Positions 6,336 to 13,546 of a DNA stretch of 14,040 nt are shown piece after piece. The position numbers and the translations under genes were made by a program. How positions within the stretch are numbered: position 1 is the first letter of the stretch; each line of letters begins with the position of its first letter. Location of the stretch: positions 1 through 14,040 of the forward strand of contig JAAXQD010000059.1 in the NCBI GenBank assembly GCA_012974475.1. Direction: 5' to 3'. The notes under the pieces are model-generated. The model did no database searches. It had not been told where the DNA came from and saw only the letters and a program-made list of their open reading frames with translations. The DNA comes from Desulfobacterales bacterium. Lineage in GTDB: Bacteria > Desulfobacterota > Desulfobacteria > Desulfobacterales > UBA11574.

Positions 6336-9300
6336 ATGGAGCACACAAACAGCCAGAAGAACAACATGCCCACTGAAAAACACGGGAAAAATCCAATAGG
6401 ATCGGCAATGGTGGTTGGCAGCGGAATAGCAGGGATGCAGTCCGCCCTCGATCTTGCCAACTCCGGTTATTATGTGTACCTGGTGGAAAAGTCTTCGGCC
6501 ATCGGCGGACTCATGTCACAACTCGACAAGACCTTCCCCACCAACGACTGTGCCATGTGAATTATCTCACCGAAACTGGTCGAGGTCGGCCGGCACCTGA
6601 ATATAGAGCTTCTGACAAACACCGAGCTTTTGGATCTTAAAGGCGAGGCGGGACATTTTACGGCCCGAATTCGCCAGGAACCCCGCTTTATTGACCTTTC
6701 AAAGTGCACGAGTTGCGGGGAATGTATCAAGGTCTGTCCCGTAGATCTTCCCAACGAATACGACGAAGGCCTGTCTGTTAAGAAGGCGGCATACAAAAAA
6801 TACGCCCAGGCCATTCCAGGAGCCTTTGCCATTCAGAAAACAGACCACGCTCCCTGCCGTATGACCTGCCCTGCCGGACAGAATGTTCAAGGGTATGTTC
6901 AGATGGTCAAGGAAGGCAAGTATAAAGAGGCCTTGAAAATAATTATGGAAGATCATCCGTTCCCCGGAGTGCTGGGGCGGATTTGTCCCCACGAGTGCCA
7001 AGATGCGTGCCGTCGATGTGACGTCGACGAATCGATAGCCATCCGTGATCTTAAGCGACTGGCCGCAGATGAGTTTGATCCCCGCGAAATTGAAATCGAT
7101 TGCCTGCCACCCAGAAAAGAGAAGGTGGCGATCATCGGTTCAGGACCTTCCGGCCTTTCCGCCGCCTATCATTTGGCCCGAAAAGGCGTGTTGTCCACCG
7201 TTTTTGAGGCCTTGCCCGAACCCGGCGGGATGCTGCGAGTGGGTATCCCTGCACATCGTCTTCCAAGGGACATTCTCGACCGGGAAATCGAGGTGGTTAC
7301 CAACCTGGGTGTGGAAATTAAGACCAACACCCCTTTGGGTGAGGATTTGACAATAGATGATCTCTTGAACGACGGGTATCAAGCGGTTTATCTCGCCCTT
7401 GGCGCTCACAAAGGAATCGAACTGGGAATCCCCGGCGAAAAAGCCAGAGGCGTGCGTCAGGGCGTTGATTTTCTTAAAGAAGTCAATCTCACCGGCAAGG
7501 CCGACATCGGCGAAAAGGTGGCCATAATTGGGGGTGGAAATGTGGCCATTGATGTCGCAAGATCCGCAATTCGGCTGGGTGCAAAAGCGGTGAAAATCAT
7601 TTACAGACGCACCCGGTCAGAGATGCCGGCCTGGGAGGAAGAAATTCAAGCAACAGAGGCAGAGGGGATTGAAATCACGTATCTTTCCGCACCCCAAGAG
7701 GTGTTGACCCAAGACGGCAGGGTCGTCGGACTCAGATGCATCCGGATGGAACTGGGTGAACCGGATTCATCCGGAAGAAGACGGCCGGTGCCCATACCGG
7801 GCAGTGAATATGACATCAAGATCGACCAGCTTGTCCCCGCCATCGGCCAGCACCCGGATCTTTCGGCCATCGAGAATGTGGCGGGCCTGAACATCTCCCG
7901 CTGGGGCACCACCGAAGTCGACGCCGTCACCTATGCAACGGATCGAGAAGGTGTTTTTTCCGGTGGTGACTTGCAAACCGGTCCGGGAATCGCCATCGCT
8001 GCCATCGCTGCCGGTCGCGAAGCAGCCGAATCCATCGTAAGGTATCTTGACCACCAGGACATGGCAAAAGGACGGGAACCCGTAACCCATGAGAATCCGG
8101 TGTATCGACCGATTCCGGATAACGAATCTGAAACCCCCAGATCAAAAATGCCGGAACTGCCCGTAGAAAAACGCGCAGGCAATTTTGAAGAAGTAGAACT
8201 GGGATATGACGAAACGTCCGGTCGGCAAGAAGCCGAACGCTGTTTGAACTGCAGTTACTGTTCGGAGTGCTATCAGTGTGTGGACGCATGTCTTGCAGAG
8301 GCTGTGGATCACAGCCAGGTACGGGTGGAGAGGGATATCGATGTCGGCTCCGTGGTTCTTTGTCCCGGAAGCGAACCCTTTGATCCTTCGGGGTTGGAAC
8401 AGTTCTATCATTACAAAAGCAATCCCAACGTAATGACCAGTCTTGAATTTGAACGGATTCTCAGCGCTTCAGGTCCCACCATGGGACATTTGGTCCGGCC
8501 TTCAGATGAAAAAGAGCCGAAAAAGATCGCCTGGCTCCAGTGCATCGGCTCCCGGGATACCAACCAATGCGGCAATGGTTACTGCTCTTCGGTCTGCTGC
8601 ATGTATGCCATCAAAGACGCCATGATCGCCAAAGAGCATGCCCATGGCGATCTCGATTGTGCCATTTTCAACATGGATATCCGCACCTTCGGAAAGGACT
8701 ATGAAAAATACTATCTTAGGGCCAAAGAAAAAGAGAATGTTCGATTTGTCAAGGCGCGGGTCCATACCATCGATGAAGTGGGCGAAAAGAGAAATTTACG
8801 CATTCAATATGTGGACGAGGCCGGTGCACTGCAAGAAGAAATCTTTGATATAATCGTCCTTTCGGTGGGTCTTCAGGTTCCTGAATCCACCGTCGATCTG
8901 GCCAAACGGTTGGATGTCGACCTTAACAAATATAAGTTTGCGATTACCGACACCTTTGCGCCGGTGGAGACTTCCCGACCGGGGGTTTATGCATGCGGCG
9001 TGTTTCAGGAACCCAAAGATATTCCGAGTTCCGTCATAGAAGCGAGTGCGGCTGCATGTCTGGCAGGGGGCCGCCTGAATCAAGCCAGGAATACCCTGAC
9101 AAAAAGTGTAGAACTTCCCGAAGAAATCGATCTGACCGGTGAGGCGCCGCGAATAGGGGTGTTTGTCTGCAACTGCGGTGTCAACATTGCGGGTGTCGTG
9201 GACGTCGGCATGTTGGAAGAATATGCCAAAACACTTCCCCATGTGGTGTACGCCGGACAGAATCTCTTTACATGCTCCCAGGACTCCCAGGAGGAAATGA

Positions 9301-10814
9301 AAGCGTTCATTAAGGAACACCGACTCAATCGGATCGTGGTTGCGGCGTGCACGCCCAAAACCCACGAGGGAATATTCATGGATACCCTCGAAGCCTGCGG
9401 TATTAACAAATACCTCTTTGAGATGGCCAATATCCGGAATCAGGATTCCTGGGTCCATTCCGATGTCCCTGAAAAAGCCTCCGGAAAAGCCAAACATCTG
9501 GTGAAAATGGCGGTGGCCCGTGCCGCCACACTCCATCCGCTGCATGAAAAGAAGATTCCGGTCATTCAAAGAGCACTGGTTATCGGTGGCGGGGTGGCCG
9601 GGATGAATGCCGCACTGGGTCTTGCAGACCAGGGGTTCCCTGTGGTTCTGGTTGAAAAGGAAGACAAACTGGGGGGCATGGCCAACCGTCTTACCGCTAC
9701 CATCGAAGGCGCGGATGTGGAAACTTATCTGGAAGAATTGATCCAGAGGGTGACATCCCATTCCCAAATCCAGGTGCTGACCCGTTCCCTTATCGTCGGG
9801 TTTTCCGGATTCAAAGGAAATTTCACCACCGAAGTTCTGGTGGGGCCTGGCATGTACGAAAGAAAGATCGACCACGGCGTCGTTGTATTGGCCACAGGTG
9901 CTAGTGAATACAGCCCCAAAGAGTTTCTCTACGGACAGAACGAAAGTGTGGTGACCCAGGTCGAACTGGCCGAACGTTTAAAAGAGAAAGGGGCCGGGGA
10001 TCTGAACCAGGTGGTCATGATCCAGTGTGTGGGATCGAGAAACGACGAGAATCCCAACTGCTCCAGAATTTGCTGCCAGAGCGCCATTAAAAATGCCCTT
10101 CATATCAAAAAACTTCAGCCGGAGGCCCAAATTTTCATACTTTACCGGGATATCAGGACCTACGGATTTCTGGAAGATTACTATACCGAAGCCAGAAAAC
10201 AGGGCATATTATTTTCCCGGTACGATTCTGAAAATCCGCCGACGGTGGAATCGTCAGAATCGGGTGTGGTGGTTACCTTCAAGGATCACGTTCTTGGCCG
10301 CAGCCTCCAGGTCAGTGCCGACCTTCTTGCGCTGAGCGCCGGTATGGTTGCTGAAGATACCGAGGAACTCGCCTCCATTGTCAAACTGGCCCGAACTGCA
10401 GAAGGTCACTTTATGGAGGCTCATGTCAAGCTAAGACCCGTCGACATGGCCACAGAAGGAATTTTTGTTTGCGGAACCGCCCATAGTCCCAAATTGTTGC
10501 CCGAATCGATCTCACAGGCTTTCGCCGCAGCCTCCAGGGCGACGACATTTCTGTCCCAGCCGCAGTTGACCTTATCGGCGGTAACGGCACAGGTAGAAGA
10601 AGACCTTTGTGCTTCATGCCTCATATGCGTCCGCTCCTGTCCCTATCAGGTGCCGAGGATCAACGAAGACGGTGTCAGTGAAATCGATGTTGCTTTATGT
10701 CACGGATGCGGTGTCTGTGCGGCGGAATGCCCGGCCAAGGCCATTGAACTGAGTTGGTATGAAGACGTTCAGATTATGAGCAAAATCGACGCCCTGCTCG
10801 AGGACGTCGTATAG
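6336..10814 (+). CDS. hdrA: Selenocysteine-containing HdrA - GltD/NfnB - HdrA fusion (electron-bifurcating flavoprotein)
   Basis: This is one reading frame with an in-frame TGA at 6558-6560 read as selenocysteine: about 1492 residues, Sec75. Order: FAD Rossmann GSGIAG (28-33); CxxU (C72, Sec75), where HdrA usually has CxxC; a ferredoxin motif C124/C127/C130/C134; then, inserted at about 170-635, a GltD/NfnB-like module with Cys motifs C174/C178 and C217/C221/C225, GSGPSG (268-273), GGGNVA (399-404) and YRR (423-425, as in NADPH-binding relatives). HdrA then resumes with C636 and the flavin-cluster motif C736...C754-C755. A second HdrA follows: C945/C947, GGGVAG (1084-1089), C1231/C1242/C1246-C1247, and two C-terminal 4Fe-4S motifs (C1425-C1435, C1455-C1465). 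It is cytoplasmic and probably bifurcates electrons between NAD(P)H, ferredoxin and the Met subunits. ATG 6336 is preferred over 6327 because AAGGA lies 8 nt upstream. Confidence 0.93.
6561..6606 (+). promoter_or_regulatory. Bacterial SECIS-like element for the hdrA UGA codon
   Basis: Starting 15 nt after the TGA (6558-6560), CTGGTC (6576-6581) pairs with GGCCGG (6588-6593) in six base pairs including two G-U wobbles. The loop is GAGGTC (6582-6587). A loop beginning with purines and containing GGU, about 20 nt after the UGA, is what SelB-dependent bacterial SECIS elements show; the E. coli fdhF loop AGGUCU is the comparison. The lower stem is weak and AU-rich. The element lies within coding sequence, as expected in bacteria. 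Confidence 0.7.
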
Positions 10815-10874
10815 TGCTTGCTGATATATAAATTGAAATCGCCCAACGAGAATTTTTGATTCAAAGGAGGAGTT

Positions 10875-11306
10875 ATGAAGGAAGATTTCGAGCCGATCAT
10901 CATTGCATTTTGCTGCAGCTACTGAGGTTATACTGCTGCGGACCTGGCAGGGTCCATGCGATTGCAGTACCCTTCTGATATAAATATTATTCTCGTTCCA
11001 TGCACCGGAAAGGTGGATGTTCTTCATATTCTCCATGCCTTTGAAAAGGGCGCGGACGGCGTATATGCCGTGGGATGTATGGAAGGAGATTGTCATTATA
11101 ACAGCGGTAACCTCAGAGCCCGCAAACGGGTGGAACAGGCTCAAAGCATTCTCGAGACCATCGGCATCGGCGGAGAAAGGGCACAGATGTACAACCTTTC
11201 ATCGAGTGAAGGGCCGCGTTTCGCGCAGATTGCTGCTGAAATGGATGAAAAAATCCGAAATTTGGGGCCCAATCCGATTAAGCTGGCCAAAAAGAAGGCT
11301 GCGTAA
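10875..11306 (+). CDS. mvhD: Selenocysteine-containing MvhD/FlpD-type iron-sulfur subunit
   Basis: The product has 143 residues, with TGA at 10923-10925 read as Sec17. The N-terminus is IIIAFCCSYUGYTAADLAG; in this family the usual form is FCCNWC-x-Y-x2-AD-x2-G, so Sec replaces a cluster-region Cys. Other conserved pieces are VPCTGKVD (C43), AFEKGADGVYAVGC (C68) and GDCHYNSGN (C73). In hydrogenase-Hdr complexes this small [2Fe-2S] protein passes electrons between the partner oxidoreductase and HdrA. No hydrogenase is seen here, so the partner is probably the NAD(P)H module of HdrA or the Met subunits. A strong AAAGGAGG lies 4 nt before the ATG. Taken without Sec, the gene would be called as a truncated frame starting at 10956 that loses the C-C-x2-U motif. 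It is 60 nt downstream of hdrA and upstream of metV. Confidence 0.93.
10926..10969 (+). promoter_or_regulatory. Bacterial SECIS-like element for the mvhD UGA codon
   Basis: An outer stem TACTGC (10931-10936) pairs perfectly with GCAGTA (10964-10969). An apical stem GGACC (10940-10944) pairs perfectly with GGTCC (10951-10955). The loop is TGGCAG. The loop begins 19 nt after the TGA at 10923-10925 and carries a GG pair, matching bacterial SECIS placement. An asymmetric internal loop separates the two stems. Confidence 0.75.
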
Positions 11307-11324
11307 AACCATTGGAGAGTCTCA

Positions 11325-11347
11325 ATTGAAAATCTTCAATCTTCAAT
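11325..11347 (+). repeat. ATTGAA/TTCAAT repeat between mvhD and metV
   Basis: ATTGAA (11325-11330) and TTCAAT (11335-11340) form a 6-bp stem with a 4-nt loop, and CTTCAAT follows again at 11341-11347. The same ATTGAA/TTCAAT words build the much longer palindrome at 13488-13517 in the same operon. It lies 18 nt past the mvhD stop and 14 nt before the metV start. Confidence 0.45.
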
Positions 11348-11361
11348 GAAAGAGAGGTCTT

Positions 11362-12030
11362 ATGATTGTCGCAGACAGAAAGCCGATCGAAGAGATTATA
11401 GCGGAGATCAAAGAACATGAAAAAATCCTCATCCTCGGTTGCAACGAGTGCGTTACGGTTTGTGAGGCAGGGGGAAAGAAAGAAGTCGGTGTTCTGGCTT
11501 CAGCCCTTAGAATGTATTTCCTCAACCAGGGACGTGACGTAAAATTAGATGAAATAACCTTGGAGCGGCAATGCGATCACGAATATCTCGAAGAAATTCG
11601 GGATGTGATCGATCAGTACGATGCCGTTGTTTCCCTTGCCTGTGGCGTCGGCGTTCAGTTCATGGCCGAAAAATATCACACCATGCCGGTCTATCCCGGA
11701 GTGAACACCTGTTTTTTAGGGGTCACCGAAAAACGAGGGTTGTGGACGGAAAGGTGCCAGGCCTGCGGACAGTGTATCCTGGCGCGCACCGGAGGAATCT
11801 GTCCGGTCTCCCGTTGTGCAAAGCGAATTCTCAACGGCCCGTGCGGCGGTTCTACCCAGGGCAGCTGCGAAATTAACAAGGAAATTTCCTGTGCCTGGCA
11901 GTTGATTATCGACCGCCTCAAGGCACTGGACAGGCTCGACGATTATGAACAAATTGACCCCATAAAAGACTGGTCCACGGACAGGGCCGGAGGACCCAGA
12001 AAAGTTGAAAGGGAGGATGTGCAGCAATGA
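11362..12030 (+). CDS. metV: MetV-type zinc/iron-sulfur partner of methylenetetrahydrofolate reductase
   Basis: The product has 222 residues. It matches the 'methylene-tetrahydrofolate reductase C-terminal' MetV family, which forms a core complex with MetF in acetogens. The N-terminal motif is LGCNECVTVCEAGG (C27, C30, C34). A C-terminal Cys-rich region includes CQACGQC, GGICPVSRCAKRILNGPCGG and GSC. MetV carries iron-sulfur and/or zinc sites and routes electrons to the MetF flavin. GAGAGG lies a few nt before the ATG. The TGA stop overlaps the next ATG in an ATGA, so metV and the following metF are translationally coupled and MetV most likely pairs with that second MetF. The family assignment is firm; the exact cofactor is inferred. 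Confidence 0.9.
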   Translation: MIVADRKPIEEIIAEIKEHEKILILGCNECVTVCEAGGKKEVGVLASALRMYFLNQGRDVKLDEITLERQCDHEYLEEIRDVIDQYDAVVSLACGVGVQFMAEKYHTMPVYPGVNTCFLGVTEKRGLWTERCQACGQCILARTGGICPVSRCAKRILNGPCGGSTQGSCEINKEISCAWQLIIDRLKALDRLDDYEQIDPIKDWSTDRAGGPRKVEREDVQQ

Positions 12031-12959
12031 AAATAAACACACCCAGCAAACTGGAAAAGATTCTGGCCGCCGGTCACCTTGCTGTTACCTCCGAGTGCGG
12101 TCCCCCCAGAGGGAGCGATCCTGAGGTGATTGTTGAAAAGGCCAACCTGATCAAGGATCATGTAGATGCCATCAATATCACGGACAATCAGACATCCGTA
12201 ACTCGCATGTGCAGCCTGGCGGCCTGTATAAAACTAAAGCTCATGGGACTTGAACCGGTACTGCAGATGGTGACACGCGACCGGAATCGCATCGCTTTGC
12301 AGAGCGATATTCTCGGGGCGGCGGCCTTCGACATACACAATGTTCTCTGTCTTTCAGGAGACCACCAGAGCTTCGGCGACTGCCCAACCGGTCAGAACGT
12401 TCATGATATCGACTCCATCCAGTTGATTCAAACCGTCCGGCATATGCGGGACGAAAGCAAGTTCCTGGGAGGAGACGATATTTCCCGGTCGCCCAAAATG
12501 TTTGTCGGCGCTGCGGCAAATCCATTTGCAGACCCGTTTGAAATCCGTGTTCCTCGCCTGGCAAAAAAAATTGCCGCCGGGGTGGAGTTTATTCAAACCC
12601 AATGTATATATGATCTCGACAAGTTCGAGCTCTGGATGAAAATGGCAGGCGATCGGGGGCTCCTTGAAAAAGTCAGTATTCTGGCAGGTGTAACCCCGTT
12701 TAAATCAGTGGGCATGGCGCGGTACATGAAAAACCGGGTGCCGGGAATCGAAGTCCCGGACGAGATGATAAAAAGAATGGCAGATACCCCCAAGGAAAAA
12801 CAACCCGAGGAGGGCGTCAAGATCTGTATCGAGTCGATGCAGCGCTTAAAAGAGGTGGAAGGGGTTCGTGGATTTCACGTCATGGCCATTGAATGGGAAG
12901 AAATGGTCCCAGAAATTGTAGAAAAAACCGGCCTTTATCCAAGGCCGAGCGTGGACTGA
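12027..12959 (+). CDS. metF: Methylenetetrahydrofolate reductase (MetF paralogue 2, intact active site)
   Basis: The product has 310 residues, a MetF TIM-barrel flavoprotein that reduces methylene- to methyl-tetrahydrofolate, or the reverse, in the methyl branch of the Wood-Ljungdahl pathway. Key residues are in place: E23 (SECGPP, E. coli Glu28), D112 (SGDHQSFG, Asp120) and Q192 (QTQCIYD, Gln183). It shares blocks such as RDRNRIALQ(A/S)D and KS(L/V)GMARYM with paralogue 1. It lacks the C-terminal NAD(P)H-binding extension of eukaryotic enzymes, so electrons should come through MetV and the Hdr subunits. It overlaps metV by 4 nt, with GGGAGG about 10 nt before the ATG. Its 3' end contains a 7-bp hairpin (12929-12947). 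Confidence 0.93.
   Translation: MKINTPSKLEKILAAGHLAVTSECGPPRGSDPEVIVEKANLIKDHVDAINITDNQTSVTRMCSLAACIKLKLMGLEPVLQMVTRDRNRIALQSDILGAAAFDIHNVLCLSGDHQSFGDCPTGQNVHDIDSIQLIQTVRHMRDESKFLGGDDISRSPKMFVGAAANPFADPFEIRVPRLAKKIAAGVEFIQTQCIYDLDKFELWMKMAGDRGLLEKVSILAGVTPFKSVGMARYMKNRVPGIEVPDEMIKRMADTPKEKQPEEGVKICIESMQRLKEVEGVRGFHVMAIEWEEMVPEIVEKTGLYPRPSVD
12929..12947 (+). repeat. Hairpin at the 3' end of the second metF
   Basis: CGGCCTT (12929-12935) pairs perfectly with AAGGCCG (12941-12947) around the loop TATCC. It lies inside the last codons of the gene. A T-rich run (12967-12977) starts 20 nt later, too far for a standard intrinsic terminator. It could stabilise the 3' end of the upstream message or cause partial polarity before the response-regulator gene. 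Confidence 0.4.
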
Positions 12960-13039
12960 TTCCGGGTTTGTTTTTTTAAGTGCCGGAGGATCGAATATTT
13001 GGCACCAAAAACCATAAAAGGATTAAAGATCCGGAATCA
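12957..13039 (+). repeat. Inverted repeat spanning the metF-2 to regulator gap
   Basis: TGATTCCGG (12957-12965, starting at the metF stop codon) is the exact reverse complement of CCGGAATCA (13031-13039). The 65-nt spacer contains another CCGG (12983-12986) that could compete for pairing. The right arm ends 4 nt before the AAAGGAGG ribosome site of the response regulator, so folding might affect its translation. Confidence 0.3.
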
Positions 13040-13056
13040 ACAAAAGGAGGATAATT

Positions 13057-13443
13057 ATGAGTGAAAAAAAGAGAATTCTTGTGGTCGATGATGAGCCCGA
13101 TTTCTGTTCTATCGTTCAAGGGCAATTGGAAAAAGAGGGCTTCGAAGTTGAGGTGGCGTATAACGGTGTTGAAGGTCTGGAAAAAGTCCATGCAAGTCCG
13201 CCGGACGCCATTGTCCTGGATGTCATGATGCCTGAAATGGACGGATACGAAGTGTGTAAGAGACTGAAAGCCGATGAAAAATGTGTCGACATCCCCATTA
13301 TTCTGCTGACCGCCGTGGCATCCCATGTAACTTCGACCCGCTATTCCCATCGTGACGGGATGAGCACCGAGGCGGATGACTATATCGCAAAACCGGCATC
13401 AGCAGAAGAAATATCGGCAAGTATCAAACGGCTTCTCGACTAG
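13057..13443 (+). CDS. Single-domain CheY-like response regulator
   Basis: The product has 128 residues and is a receiver domain only, without an output domain. It has the acidic pair D11-D12, phospho-acceptor D55 (LDVMMPEMDG), switch T85 (LLTAV) and K112 (AKP). The T85-to-K112 interval is 27 residues, about five longer than in typical receivers. The extra length falls in the beta4-alpha4 loop (SHVTSTRYSHRDG), a usual partner-binding face. The ribosome site AAAGGAGG is strong. It lies between metF-2 and the hdrC-type gene in the same direction, so it is expressed with a metabolic complex. It may be a phosphorelay partner or an allosteric subunit (inference). No kinase is present in the window. 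Confidence 0.93.
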   Translation: MSEKKRILVVDDEPDFCSIVQGQLEKEGFEVEVAYNGVEGLEKVHASPPDAIVLDVMMPEMDGYEVCKRLKADEKCVDIPIILLTAVASHVTSTRYSHRDGMSTEADDYIAKPASAEEISASIKRLLD

Positions 13444-13487
13444 CAAAAAATCAACAGCCATATTATACCTGCAAACGATTATTTTCC

Positions 13488-13517
13488 ATTGAAGGTTGAC
13501 GATCGTCAACTTTCAAT
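13488..13517. repeat. 30-bp near-perfect palindrome before hdrC
   Basis: ATTGAAG-GTTGACGA and TCGTCAAC-TTTCAAT are complementary at every position apart from one G-T wobble, around a GACGATCGTC centre. It lies between the response-regulator stop (13443) and the hdrC-type start (13547), and is followed by further TTCAAT words. A dispersed intergenic repeat, an RNA-processing hairpin or a regulator site are all possible. No T-tract suggests an intrinsic terminator. Confidence 0.6.
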
Positions 13518-13546
13518 AGTCCATCTTCAATTTAATGGAGGAGATA

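Noticed and set aside
6558..6632. TGA at 6558 as a true stop, with the downstream protein starting at TTG 6630 (pseudogene or split gene)
   Set aside because: The frame is unchanged across the TGA, the 23 codons between 6561 and 6629 encode conserved HdrA sequence, and no ribosome site precedes the TTG.
8796..9875. Long antisense open frame inside hdrA (359 codons)
   Set aside because: It lies wholly opposite a strongly conserved coding region, has no recognisable domain and is explained by codon bias of the sense strand.
10956..11306. mvhD starting at ATG 10956
   Set aside because: There is no ribosome site there, whereas 10875 has AAAGGAGG and gives the conserved FCCxxU motif in the same frame.
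12929..12977. Intrinsic terminator at the end of metF-2
   Set aside because: The 7-bp hairpin and the T-run are separated by 20 nt and the hairpin lies in coding sequence.
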